In this document: in pieces, positions 37,960 through 49,485 of the stretch
Position numbering within the stretch: position 1 is the first letter of the stretch
Layout: each line of letters begins with the position of its first letter
Source: Tolypeutes matacus
Lineage: Eukaryota; Chordata; Mammalia; Cingulata; Chlamyphoridae
DNA length: 64,000 bases
Reading direction: 5' to 3'
Assembly: GCA_026826555.1 (NCBI GenBank)
Contig: JAKSZT010053928.1
Coordinates: 39,998,934-40,062,933 of the forward strand
The notes under the pieces: generated by a model
What the model was told of the DNA's origin: nothing
Seen by the model: the letters and a program-made list of their open reading frames with translations, nothing else
Databases searched by the model: none
Program-made: the position numbers and the translations under genes

Positions 37960-38300
37960 CAACATTTGCTGAGTCCCTACCATGTGCCAGCATCATGTGG
38001 GATGCTGAGAGCACAGCACTGAGCATCACAAAGACCTCACTCCTGAACTTGGCACCAGTCTGGTGGAGGAGATGAATATGGATAGAAAATAATCACACAT
38101 ATACATAAATATATACGTTCCAACTACAATATGTCCCACAAATGAAGGTGCTTTGCTGAGAATAGGAAGAACGGAAAAGAGAGTAGAGTATGAGACATTT
38201 AAGTGGAGTACTGAAGGATGAATGGCAGTTAACCAGAAGATACCAGGAAGAAAGAATATTCTATGACGAGACCACGCAAAGGGTCAGCTGTTGGATTGAA
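37960..38300 (+). repeat. Old LINE-like repeat, same family as 58160-59575
   Basis: 'accatgtgccagcatcatgt', 'gtctggtggaggagatgaat', 'gggtcagctg' fall in the order of the longer copy at 58160. Diverged. Confidence 0.5.
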
Positions 38301-39051
38301 AGAAAAGTGGGTGACTCATGCAAATGTTAAAAAGAGATGTGTTATTATTTCAATGTAACTAATTAGACTGCAGAATGATGCAATGGATAGGACTATAGAA
38401 TCAGGGCATAGCACTGTACAAATGTACCATGGTAGAATGAAATTGTGAGTCATAGCAACATAAACTATGAATAGTGATTATATTACGTAACCCCCGGTTT
38501 AGTTTTAATGTTCACTGTAATGAAATAGTATTTTATGATTATTATTTTATCATTTGAAAATACTCAGGTACTCTTCTGGGGAGATAAATTTCAGTCCATT
38601 CGTTGGACTTCAAAGTGCTAGCTGTCAAAGAATCTTAAATATTTTCAAGTGCTTTTAATTGGCAGTGCATTGCGATCAATTAAATTGCTTCCCTTAAAAC
38701 ACATTTTCTTTTCTTGACTGGACAATCCCAAATTATTATTTTATTTAATACAATTTTATATTTATATTACACTTATTGTTATTTTTCCTTAATTCATTTT
38801 AATAAAAACATAAAATTTTTAATCAAAATGTTTAGATTTTCATGGCATAGCAAAATTATTATCCTAAAAGTAAAAAGCAAGTTATTAACATTAACTTTGA
38901 TTTCATTTCTACAAATGGGAAAGAAAAATATTTTTGCACAAAAAATATACTAAGTAGGATTATTGATCTATTAATCTAAAATCATGTTCTAAATAACATT
39001 ATATTTATGAAAATTTTTTATTTCAGAAGAGAAGCTTCAAGCCGCTTCCCT
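38301..39051. other. Unassigned AT-rich DNA
   Basis: No gene or named repeat seen. Confidence 0.5.
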
Positions 39052-39059
39052 TCTTAGAC

Positions 39060-39374
39060 CAGTGCTTTCCATTAGACATATAATGCCACCTTCAATTGCC
39101 AGCTACATTTTAAATATGAAATTTTCTAAAAAAGTAAAAAGAAAACAGGTGAAATTAATTTTAAAATATACTTTATTTAATACAATATACCTGAAACATT
39201 TTCATTTCACGTGTGAACAATATAGAATTATAAAGGAAATAGCGTATCTTTTGTTACTAAGTCTTCACATTGTGGTTTTTGCTTTAAACTTGGCATAACT
39301 TATTTTGGACTAGCCACATTTTAGGTGCTCAAGGGCCATGTGCAGGTGGTGACTATGATATTGGATAGCATCCG
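39060..39374 (+). mobile_element. Non-autonomous hAT DNA transposon (MER1-type)
   Basis: 315-bp element beginning CAGTGCTTTCCATTAGA and ending TTGGATAGCATCCG, which are imperfect terminal inverted repeats. It is bounded by a perfect 8-bp target duplication, tcttagac, at 39052-39059 and 39375-39382; 8 bp is the hAT signature. It has no transposase frame and must have been moved by an autonomous relative. Shared ends with the element at 49006-49202 suggest the same group. The plus frame at 39062-39298 lies inside it and is not a gene. Confidence 0.88.
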
Positions 39375-39382
39375 TCTTAGAC

Positions 39383-40483
39383 CAAAGCAGTCCGTGGAAC
39401 AATTTTCTCAATATCATCTCCTACTAATTAGTAACCTGAATTGCTCATCAAGACACCAATCCACTTCTGCCTATTTCACATCGAAACTTCTATTACTCAG
39501 TCACCTCTAGGGATTTTTCCTCATGTTCTTACTTCCCTTCACTTCATACCATCTCAAAGTCACCTTCAGTTTCCTTATTTTTAAAAAATACTGTAGTATG
39601 ATATGTACTCTTTCATTCATTAAACACATATTTACTGACCATTCTTTATGTATTGGGGTCAGGGTAAATAAATGGTGAATAAACATACCTGCTCGCTGCC
39701 CTCCAGGAATTTACAATCTCTCTGCAGCTCTCTGGGTCCATGCCCTGTGACTGCAGGTGTGGCCACCTTGTGTATTGCAGTAACTGGGAGACTGAACAAA
39801 AGATCTGGCCGTGACTTCCTGTTTGCCATTAATCTTGTATTCCCAATGACTTTGGTAGCATAGACATTTTGCTGATTGCCCAGGTTCAAATTATTGGATT
39901 CATTTTTAATTCCTTCTTCGTTTTCTCCCCACATTCACAAATGGTTTCCATTTCATCATTTCAGATTCGCAAACTTCCTCTGGTCTGTTTCTTTCCTTGC
40001 ATTGACATAGCCTATCCGTAACCGTGGCTTACGTGCTTTCTCTTAAATTCCACTACATGATATTTCTGCCTTCTTTTCTCCCCCCAAAAATGAAATTATA
40101 TTTTACTATAAATGATAGAATCATGCATATTTATTGTAAAAGCAGAAAATTAAATGTTAAGTGTGGAAGTAAAGTATTTCTGCATTTCCTTCAAACTCAA
40201 TTTGCTAGGAAAAGCCGTTAACATTTTAATATGTATTTTTGATAATTTTCTCTGTAAATTATCAAAAATGTTATAATCTACTAAAACTACGACATTAAAT
40301 TATAATTTAAAGGTAACCCGCTTTAGATAACTTCTAGGATAATCTCAAGAACACTACAGTCTAATAACTTTTATTGATATTGCCAGAAGTATAACTTTTT
40401 TAAAAATGGATGTCATATTTGTAGACAACCAAATATGTTTCTCATAACAGCTAAGCCTGTAGATTGTTATAAGCATCACTTAC
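39383..40483. other. Unassigned DNA with LINE-like traces
   Basis: A stretch at about 39615-39720 ('ttcattcattaaacacatat', 'ccctccaggaatttacaatc') resembles the start of the old LINE-like repeat seen at 58160. 40.07-40.26 kb is AT-rich and may be old L1. No gene. Confidence 0.45.
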
Positions 40484-40499
40484 ATAAGAATGTATTTTA

Positions 40500-40697
40500 T
40501 TTTTTTTATTTTTTATTTTTTTAAAAGATTTTATTTATTTATTCATTTATCCCCCCGCTTGCTGCTCGCGCTCGCTGGGTCAGCTAACCACGCCGTGTGG
40601 GCGGGCTTGCCTTCACCAGGAGGCCCCGGGAACCGAACCCGGGGCCTCCCATATGGTAAACGGGAGCCCTACTGATTGAGCCACAGCCGCTTCCCAT
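40500..40697 (-). mobile_element. DAS-SINE (tRNA-derived, armadillo type), copy 3
   Basis: Full-length copy in minus orientation with a perfect 16-bp target duplication, ataagaatgtatttta, at 40484-40499 and 40698-40713. Box B reads ggttcggttcc on the minus strand. The poly-A tail (T tract on the plus strand) is interrupted by single A residues, and the terminator TCTTT of the other copies is TCTTTT here. Confidence 0.95.
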
Positions 40698-40713
40698 ATA
40701 AGAATGTATTTTA

Positions 40714-41483
40714 AACTTAATTAGATTAAGTGCTGATATTATATGTCCACATTATACTTATTAATTTCACTAATGAGGCAAAGAAAAGTGTTTAATATTG
40801 AGATCTTAGTTTATTATCTTTGGTTACACGTCATCAATAGCAAATTAGTAATAATAAGAAAATGCAGCTATTAAGACAAATATTCGGTAATTCTAAATAT
40901 AAAAATGAAATTTATTGTATTAATATTCTTCCCCTTCATAAAATAATTTGAAAAAAATAACAAACTGCTTGAATTCTATCTCTGAAAACTTATAAAATGG
41001 AGACAAGCCATTCAATAAGCTATTTGTCATAATGAGTAGCATTCATAACTGAGCAATTCAACCACTTCTTATGTGACTGGCAAAGAAAAACAATAACAAA
41101 TATAATAAAAATATAATAAAATCCACAAATCCATCTCTTGAACTAAAATTAAGAGAGCATTTCCTTATTAAAAAATGTGATTATCTATGCATGACACCAA
41201 AACATATTGGTGGAAAATAGAATAAAGTAAGTAAATGTTGTTTGCTGAATGATTACTGCTAATCTCCCAGACTAGCTTCTCCATCATCAAATGAAATTAG
41301 TTTAGTCTGGCATGACTTACAAGTAATAGTGATCACTGGTTTCATTTCTAAGAGCACATAAATCATCACTTTAATAATATTTGTTAGAACTTTCCCCAAA
41401 CTAATATCAAGAGCAGCAAACTCAAATGTCTAACAGCCAGGAGAACAACAGAAACATAATGGCAAGAGAATCCAAGACTTTTT
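40714..41483. other. Unassigned AT-rich DNA
   Basis: No gene or named repeat seen. Confidence 0.5.
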
Positions 41484-41497
41484 AAAGGTAACAGCTG

Positions 41498-42186
41498 TCC
41501 ACTCCAACTCCAAGTGAGAGAGGGCTTATATCCCATGGATATGGTGGGTGGGATGATCCTGCCTGCAGATGCAGGCCCTCTCCATTCCCTGGGATGGCCA
41601 TTTCCCATCGTTGTCTCCTCACCAGGTGACTTGGATGAGTCCATTGAGCTGTAGGGTAGGAGTTGCAGCTCCACCTAGGTTTCATGCACACCTGGCACAT
41701 ACGTAGGCGGGAGGCTCCAGTCTCTGAAAGTATACCTAAGAAACTCCAGCATCACATGTAGGTTTGAATAGAAGGGACTGGTGAACCATTTTAAATCAGC
41801 ACACACCACTCAGAACTGAGTGGGAGAGAGTGTGGTCTACAGTGTGAACTGTGGTCTATGGTTGGTGGCAAGGCTCCAGGATGTGTAAGTTCATTGAGGT
41901 TGGTGGGCCACACTGTGGGTGATGTTTGTGTGGGATGTGGTGGGAGGTGTGGGAGGTGGGCAACATGGGAATCCCAGTGGGTTCCGTGTAATATTTTAGG
42001 TAATCTAAGCACCTCTTAAAATATATGTATATATATATATATAAATAACATTTTTGTAAGCAAATACACATATATGCATATATATTTATATATCATTTTA
42101 CAATTGTTTGTATGTATTGTGAGAATTTTGATTTTTACCCATAATAAAAAATAAATAAATAAAAGAAAAAAAAAATAAAATAAAAT
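41498..42186 (+). mobile_element. 5'-truncated LINE (L1-type 3' UTR) retrocopy
   Basis: A 689-bp insertion flanked by a perfect 14-bp target duplication, aaaggtaacagctg, at 41484-41497 and 42187-42200, and ending in an A-rich tail with AAATAAA units. This is the structure of L1-mediated insertion. A G-rich tract sits at 41932-41960, and the 3' terminal motif 'gattttgatttttacccata'-like sequence (42110-42141) recurs at 47028-47059 in the other orientation. No ORF2 remnant is obvious, so I infer that only the 3' UTR was copied. The minus-strand frames of 71-96 codons across it are spurious. Confidence 0.75.
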
Positions 42187-42200
42187 AAAGGTAACAGCTG

Positions 42201-43839
42201 CTACTAAGCTCTGGCCAACTGTGGAAATACAATCTACTGATTTTAAATGTTGGCATCTAATTCTATGCCTTTGATTGTTTATTTCTTTGTTTTGTTTTAT
42301 ACATTGGGAAGCCCTAATTGCTTCTGTAAGCCAGATTTACTTGTCATCGTGAAGATCTGCGATGCTCTTTTTAACAAAACTATTACCACTCCTTCCAACA
42401 CACACTGACAATAGGCAAGTCAGTGTGGGTGTATTTGATGAAAATTAATCTAAGTGCCACCTAACATCATAATCTACAAAAGCAATATGCATTTGGAATT
42501 TCCTTTGGAGACATAAACTCTCAAGCGATAGTCACTCAAGAAGGGAATGAAAAATGTCTTATAATTGATTTAAAAAGACAGACAAAAATAATTTTTAAAG
42601 AGCCTAATATTTAGACTCTATTTTTATAAGCTCAAAATCACAAGTTAATGGATTTGTTTAAAGAATCCATTCCACTCCAACAAGCATGCAATTATTTTGT
42701 GCCTACTTTACATCGTTCATTATATTAGGTGTTTCTCAGTAGAAAGATGAATCAAATAAATTATACAACTCAACTGACTGGCCAGTTGATTCAATTGTTC
42801 AATAGGAAAACAACTCCGGTTTATTAAATGATACCAATTTTGTACCACAAATGAGCAACTTTCATTAATTTCATTGCCACAAGCATCCTTCCTCTGAAAA
42901 TTGTGTTTTTGCCAACTCTAATTATTTAGAGATATTTTATTCTTTCCCATTGTGAATTGGAAAGTTCCTACTTTACTCTTGAGCCACATTTTTTACATCA
43001 CGTGATAATCCCCCTGAACACAAGACAGCTTATCTTGTCAGAAGTTGTTTGCTCCTGACCTTATGGATTCTAACTGTGAAACAGAAAGGCAGAATGGGGA
43101 TATATATGACAGTTTTGTTGTTTGACCATAAGATATAAAGTAATTTCGACAATCAAGGAGGAAGCATGAGGTGTCTTTGTCATTCCATTCTGCCCTGTAT
43201 CACCCTTTACTTCAACCTGCTATCCTTATTCCCCACACAGGATGATATACTGAGAGTTACCCATGTTAACTGAAGACCATGACCTGAAATAAAAGTGTCC
43301 TGGCCTTGCCAAAGCAGACCCTCAAACACAATCTCAGCTCCGTACACTGCCCCCAACAACCCTTAATAGCACCGATTTTTAAAAAAGATTCAGGTGTTTT
43401 ATGCTTTTACTTCAATTCTTTGACCCAAGGCTATATTGCAAAAACGTGTACTCCTGCTATACCATCTGCTTTACCTCCTCGTTTTCTGCCCCCAATTGCC
43501 AGCTTCAACCTTTTAAAATTCTGTGCAATGACTGTATCTCATAATGCTCTTGGTCTAGAGATATAAGGCTGTGCACTCTGATGTAGTTTTCTATAGAGAT
43601 CACAGGTCTCATTGAGCTGTTTGTAATCTCTTTCCCTGATTTATTTTCACCTAAAGCCTATGTGTGTGGTGATGATAGCTAAGGTTAAAGAAATACAAAA
43701 TATCCTGATAGTAGAGCCATAAGGGCATTGGCACAATAACCTTGACATTGCAGTGCCGATTATCTAAACAACTTAGTTAACCAACCAGATGTAGTAGCCA
43801 AAAAATCATCTGCCAAAGAATACTCATCCAGGGAAATGT
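42201..43839. other. Unassigned DNA, possibly with a decayed LTR
   Basis: Nothing firmly recognised. The part at about 43.0-43.62 kb has LTR-like composition (mixed pyrimidine blocks, AATAAA-type motif at 43287), but I find no matching ends or target duplication. Confidence 0.4.
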
Positions 43840-43905
43840 AGATGTGCTCTTGATTTAGCAATAAAGGTGCTCAGTAAATATTTGTTGAATAAATACATAA
43901 ATAAT
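43840..43905 (+). repeat. MIR/L2 3' tail
   Basis: 'aaggtgctcagtaaatattt' followed by 'gttgaataaata' is the shared 3' tail of L2 and MIR. Confidence 0.7.
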
Positions 43906-44884
43906 GTTTATTCATTTTATGTCAATGAATATTTTCATTTGCACTAAATGATGATAGTAAAGCCAAAATCAAATGCATGTTTTATTTACTTCATGATATA
44001 CTAAATATTGTGATTAAAGAGAACTGGGAAATAAATTTTAACATACTTAAGATTATAAACAGAATAATCTATTTCTCAAGATACTTTTCTTTCAGCAGCC
44101 TATTTGTATTATGCAAAAACATGCACATTCTACATTAACATTTGTACTATTAAAGAACCCATGGTAGGAAGATGTTATTTACAATAATGCTGGTGAGAGT
44201 CAAAGTTGGGTGAATGAATGCAATGATGTTAATTCGAAGAACGCATACATAACCCACTACCAGACCGTTAATATTCATGTTTGAGTTCAACCTAGTCTCA
44301 ATACATTTAACGGAAAAGAATATATAGCCTTTGCCTTTTCTATATTAGTTGATTACCAGAATATACGTTGCAGTTTCATTACTGCAATGCTTTTTTCTAA
44401 TTTAAATATCAGGTTGGTCATGACAGGAAAAAAACACATCAATTCAGCTCAGAGAATGAACTAGCTTGGATATTTTAAAGATTTATTTTTGCTAGCAGAT
44501 TCTGTGGGAAAAAAATAACTTGATGGACTGAACACCCTTTTAAAATAATTCAGTAATCCTTTCATATTCTAATTAGGAATCCCAAGGTCTCGCATTTCTA
44601 CTTCTGATGTATGGCAGTCAGAAGTATGAAAATCACAATATTAGAAATAGTGGACACAAAGTTAAAATAAAATGAAACCTTTTTAGAAACAAATATATTA
44701 CAGTTGGTATTTATAGTTCATGAAATCTTTTCATTTCATGATAACTTACAGTAATTACTTCACATAGCCTATATTTTGATGTCAATAATATTCAGTTTAA
44801 CTCTTCAGTGTTTAGTCCTATGATTGTTCTCTTTTTTTATTTAAAATTATTTTTCACTGTGTAAGATAACCGCTACCAATCATT
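43906..44884. other. Unassigned AT-rich DNA
   Basis: No gene or named repeat seen. Confidence 0.5.
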
Positions 44885-44995
44885 TAAAATTTCTCTGAGG
44901 GCAGAGAATGTTTCACATAATTCATTTATAATCCCTTATAGGGCCTAACATATCTCTGGTCAAGCAGTAGGTTTAATAAATATTTGTTGAGCTAA
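44885..44995 (+). mobile_element. L2 LINE 3' tail
   Basis: 'gagggcagagaatgtttcac' followed by 'agtaggtttaataaatattt' and gttgag matches the L2 3' end. Confidence 0.7.
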
Positions 44996-46441
44996 TTGTT
45001 TAAAAGTTTAATATTGCTATGTATAAGACTCTATGCTAAAAGTGATTTTTTACTTCCCTAAGAATACAAAACACAATTTACAATAGCCTTCGTAATATCT
45101 CTTAGAAATAAGAAAAGTTTTGATGAAGGGGATTTTGAACTGATGCTATCAGTTTAAATTGATTTAACTATCTCGCATTGCTATCTCACCTCCTAAGTTT
45201 TTGTAGGCATAATAATTTAACACTAAGCTTGCTCTCTTTTCCTGACTTCCTGGAGATTTACAATGATGCAATTATTTGCAATAATCAATGTTTAAGGACA
45301 AAATGAATTTGTTGAAATCAGTTTAAAAATTGTTGGGTTGACTACTGACATAAGTGACGCTGCTGTCTTTTTTGCATCCAAAAGTCCTATATTCTGCCGA
45401 GGGTCAATGATCTGTACTTTAATTCTAGACAAAATATTCCATTTTCCAAGTATTTCCTCAATCTCTAGCTTACATTGGCCATATCTTATACATTTAGTGC
45501 TTCAGCCAGTGAGGTGCTGTATGTTAAGTCAGTTCTCACTAGCTATAGCTTCCTCAAGTAAAATTAAGTCATCCTGAACACTTAGAGGAACCTCAGCTGT
45601 GGTTACAAAATAGTAACACTGTTTTCTTATTAGTGGTTTCATCAAATGAAATTATTTAAAATACATGAGCATGTGTCTGTGTGTATGGACATCCCCTCTT
45701 TGGCTTTCCTGGGTTTTCCACACTTTCTGTAGTCTGAGTCTTGCTGACAGGCCTAGCACAGATGCATTGGGGAGCTGGGTCATGGGTGCATTGTCACACT
45801 TCAAGAGGTCACTTGTACTCAAGATGACACTGAGTACAAAATCCTTTTGTCGGAGATTGGATATGAAAATATAACTGTGTTTTCCAAAGCAAGCATCTGC
45901 GAGCCTCATGGTCTTCGAAGGAATGGTGGTAGAGGAGAGGGAGGCTGTGAGAATAGGCATAAGGGTGGATTTGCAAAACAGCAAAAAATAATCAGATGAT
46001 TTTGCAAAGAATTCTGTGAGGCACTGAGGCACATACAATATACTCCTGCTCCCCATTTGGAACACTGACCCCTAAGAGACAGACTAGCTTACCATATCCC
46101 ACAACCACCCTGGTAAGAGCCAACACATTTGCATGCCTTTGAACATTAGAGTCACTAAAACAGTAGATGCTGCCAAATGATGCCAGACTAGTAGAGAAAG
46201 AAAGGGGTCAACTGACAAGATTTTTATTGATAAAAATGAGATACAACTTGGGGCTGTCCAGGAACATTTTGATAGAAAGATAGCACAATTTCTGGGGTTG
46301 GAAGCTCAACAACACTCACTGGGAGTACACTTGATGTGTCACCCCACCTCATCCCCAAGCTGCTGCCTTTTCAAAGCTCATTCCACAGGACAATTACCAA
46401 TCATATTTCTTGATTCTTTTCCCTTTGGCTGCTTCAAAATT
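44996..46441. other. Unassigned DNA with a 137-codon minus-strand frame
   Basis: No repeat was recognised. The minus-strand frame at 45652-46065 is the longest here, but it shows no domain, signal peptide or family resemblance, and an overlapping plus frame exists. I treat it as a probable chance frame or part of an unnamed repeat. Confidence 0.4.
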
Positions 46442-46454
46442 AAATTAGCTGTCC

Positions 46455-46640
46455 TTGGGAAGCGGCTGTGGCTCAATCAGTAGGGCTCCCGTTTACCATA
46501 TGGGAGGCCCCGGGTTCGTTTCCCGGGGCCTCCTGGTGAAGGCAAGCCCGCCCGCACGGCTTGGTTAGCTGACCCAGCGAGCACAAGCAGCAAGGGGGGG
46601 ATAAATGAATAAATAAATAAAATCTTTAAAAAAAAAAAAA
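46455..46640 (+). mobile_element. DAS-SINE (tRNA-derived, armadillo type), copy 4
   Basis: Full-length copy with a perfect 13-bp target duplication, aaattagctgtcc, at 46442-46454 and 46641-46653. Box B has one change (ggttcgtttcc). The tail shows AATAAA repeats, TCTTT and poly-A. The open frame at 46298-46483 runs into its 5' end only by chance. Confidence 0.95.
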
Positions 46641-46999
46641 AAATTAGCTGTCCAGATTTGTCAGAACCAGCTAGGAAAATTACTCACAATTATCTCCTAA
46701 TTTTCCTCTTGAGTAGAATTCAAATGCCAGCTTATTTTTAAATAATCAAATAATTATTTTCTTCTTTTATCAAATTTTATTGAAATAAGCAAGTCCAGGT
46801 TTTTCTCTATTATTCATTCATTCTAAAAAAGTTCCTGTGACATTTAAGGATTGGATAAGATTCAGAATTGGCCACTTACTATTAAGACCATCCAACTTCC
46901 ATTGTTAAATCAGATTACAATCGACGCATAACCAGTCCATAGTCCAGTTTCTGGATGAAAATTACAAAGTATGCTTGTGAATTGTACAAATTTAATCTT

Positions 47000-47331
47000 T
47001 TTTTAAATTTTTTAAAATTTTTTATTGTGGGTAAAAATCAAAATTTTCACAATACATACCAATATTTGTAAAATAATATGGACTAGAGTGGACTTGATGG
47101 TATTCTGTTGTACACATATGGTGATTCTAGCAATGGAAGAAATTATAACAATGAGGTGGAGCCAGTGGCCACTTGACACTTTTGGGGCAGGGAGGGGACG
47201 AGCAGTTGAGATACAGGAGCTTCTTTGGGATTTGGAGGTTGTCCTGATTGCTGTTGTGGCAACGGATGTAGGCCATTTTAAATCAGCACACACCACTCAG
47301 AACTGTGTGGGAGAGAGTGTGGTCTACGAAG
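47000..47331 (-). mobile_element. LINE (L1-type) retrocopy with inverted 5' part
   Basis: A 332-bp insertion flanked by a 10-bp duplication, atttaatctt, at 46990-46999 and 47332-47341. The T-rich left end is the poly-A tail of a minus-strand copy, and 47028-47059 is the reverse complement of 42110-42141 in the related element. In contrast, 47273-47327 matches 41786-41840 in the same orientation with one mismatch in 55. The 5' part is therefore inverted relative to the 3' part. The 121-codon plus frame (47025-47390) and the 94-codon minus frame are products of this copy, not genes. Confidence 0.75.
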
Positions 47332-47341
47332 ATTTAATCTT

Positions 47342-48332
47342 AATGATGGCTAGACCAAGAGCACTATTCATTCATTTATTCATTCATTAAGTGATTGTTA
47401 ATTACTTACCAAGTGCATGTGTTTAGAGTCAAGTAGGGAATGTAGCCCAGGATGCCTCGTCCACAGTCAAGTTAGAGACCTGATGTGGCTCAGCACAAAA
47501 CTTGGCATGAGACAACAAATTGCTTCTTGAGACACTGAACAGGAAAATGTGAAGAAAAAGGCAGTAAGCAGCAAAGATTGAAATGTAACCCAAATTTTAT
47601 GTGTACATTAAATGCAGAGAAGAGTATATATTTAGGTGCTCAATTACATGCAACTTCCACTCTTCAGCTTCATGGTCAAAGCTTGTGAACTCACTTCCTG
47701 AGTTCAGAGTTTATTCTAAATTATTCTTACCCACATGTGGTCACAGATAATGACATGGTGACAGTGACTGTCACAGTGAAAGTTCAGGCTTTTTACCTGT
47801 TTAGCATTTTTAAGATTGACAGCACAGAGTTAAAGAATTGATTATTCCATTAATTTTATAGCTTCATTTTTTTAAAAAAATTCAAAGAGCTTCTCTTGAA
47901 AATCACTTGGCGCTTTTAATAGATAGATATCCAGTGACCAAGTGTCAGGACTTCATGAAACACAGATTGCTTATTTTAAATTCTAGGTTTGAAAAGTCTT
48001 GATTTATTCTTAGAGACTTAAAATTTCTACCTACAATTTTATTGCTTGGCTTGTATTAGGATATCTTCTGCATAAACTATGACCCTTTATTTCTTCTAGG
48101 ATTCAAGTTTAAATTTAAATATAAACACTGTTTTACCAAAGGAAATAATACAACGAAGGTGACAATAAATAAATAGCTTGCCTCTCTGTGTGTTTAAGAT
48201 CATATATATACAGGTGACTGGAATATTTCTTTAATCAGTAATTAGAAACTGAAACCTGATTTTTGAAATGGGAAATGATAGGGTGGGTGAAATTATTTTT
48301 CTGAATCAAAAAACATGGTATTGATCCCACTA
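47342..48332. other. Unassigned non-coding DNA
   Basis: AT-rich, no gene. A short run of 'attcatttattcattcatta' at about 47370-47390 is the only repeat-like patch. Confidence 0.5.
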
Positions 48333-48541
48333 ATTTTTTTTTTTTTTTTTGGAAGTACCAGGGATTGAACCCATGTCATACATGGGAAGCCAGCACTCAA
48401 CCACTGAGCTACGTCTGCTCCGTAATGAAAGTTGGTTTGTTTGTTTGTTCTTTTTTGTTTGTTTTTAGGAGATGCAGGGGTGGAACCTGGGACCTCATAC
48501 ATGAGAAGCAGGCAGTCAACCACTTGAGCTACATCCACTCT
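48333..48541 (-). mobile_element. Dimeric tRNA-Ala-like SINE
   Basis: Two tRNA-like units lie in minus orientation: unit 1 at about 48467-48539 and unit 2 at 48351-48421, joined by a (TTTG)-rich linker at 48422-48466, with a poly-A tail (T tract 48334-48350). Each unit reads as an alanine-tRNA-like sequence with box A 'tagctca' and box B 'gggttcaatccc' in unit 2. The units lack intact cloverleaf pairing, so these are not tRNA genes. More diverged than the four young DAS-SINEs. The flanking duplication is unclear. Confidence 0.8.
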
Positions 48542-49005
48542 ACTGATTTTTTTTTTCAAACATGAGAAAACTGAAACAAAAAAATAATTTATTCTATTTT
48601 GCATTATTATTAAGTAATGGAGCCAAGATTTGGTAACAGCTCTATTTTAATTTTAAAAATCTGTGCACAATAAAAAAATCACACGCAAAAATATAAAATT
48701 TGCACAAATTAAAATGAAAACACACACACACAATATCTATGCACCATCTCCAGAATTCCTGTTGCTAAGATCCCTCATACAAATATAGTTCAAAATTACC
48801 CTTTGATTTCCAGGTTACTAGCCAACTAAGATTTATCCTTGTAAAGTTCCATAATATTAGAATCCCATGATATTCTTTTAACATCTAACTCTATATGAAT
48901 ATCTTTCACTGTACATAGTTTATTGGAGTGTTTCCGGCATTCTACATAGAATTTTTAATACAACATTGGAAGATAGAATCACATAATTTAGAAAATTATC
49001 TAGGC
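48542..49005. other. Unassigned AT-rich DNA with a short CA run
   Basis: A CA repeat of about 14 bp lies at 48719-48732. No gene. Confidence 0.5.
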
Positions 49006-49202
49006 CTGTGCTCTCCAATATAGTTCACACTAGCCACATCTATTAAAATTTGTATTTAATTAATATTGAATAAAATCAAAATTTACTTTCCTTGGTCACA
49101 TAAAACACATGTTAAAAGTCCACATTGCTCATTGATACCATTTTGACAGGGCAGATTAGAGAACATATCCTTTATCATACAAAGTTCTTTAGCTCAGTGC
49201 TG
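49006..49202 (+). mobile_element. Non-autonomous hAT DNA transposon (MER1-type)
   Basis: 197-bp element beginning CTGTGCTCTCCAATA and ending AGCTCAGTGCTG. The flanks atctaggc (48998-49005) and atctagac (49203-49210) form an 8-bp duplication with one mismatch. 'actagccacat' occurs in it as in the element at 39060, supporting a shared group. No transposase. Confidence 0.8.
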
Positions 49203-49485
49203 ATCTAGACAAACCCACCCATATAATGATTAGGGAAACAAAGTCTCAGAAAGCTTAAATGTTTAGTCAAAGTTGTTCTTCTAACTTAATTAAAGAGCCA
49301 GGCATAAATTTCAAGTCTTCTGAACACTGAATGAACATGATTTCTGCTGTACACTGATCCAAACCATTCACAAAGACAGCTCTCACAGACATTTACATTC
49401 ACACACGCATACACATTCACACACAACAGATCAAAGCATTCACATGAGTTCACATGCAGTAGGAAGATCACATCTTATAGGCAAA
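49203..49485. other. Unassigned DNA with CA-rich patch
   Basis: 'acattcacacac'-type sequence at about 49390-49430 is low complexity. The boundary with the ERVL remnant to the right is not defined; no 3' LTR is visible here. Confidence 0.45.

Noticed and set aside
45652..46065. 137-codon minus-strand frame
   Set aside because: No family resemblance, no signal or domain, and an overlapping frame exists on the other strand. Kept only as an unassigned note.
47025..47390. 121-codon plus-strand frame
   Set aside because: It lies across a LINE-type retrocopy and its target duplication.
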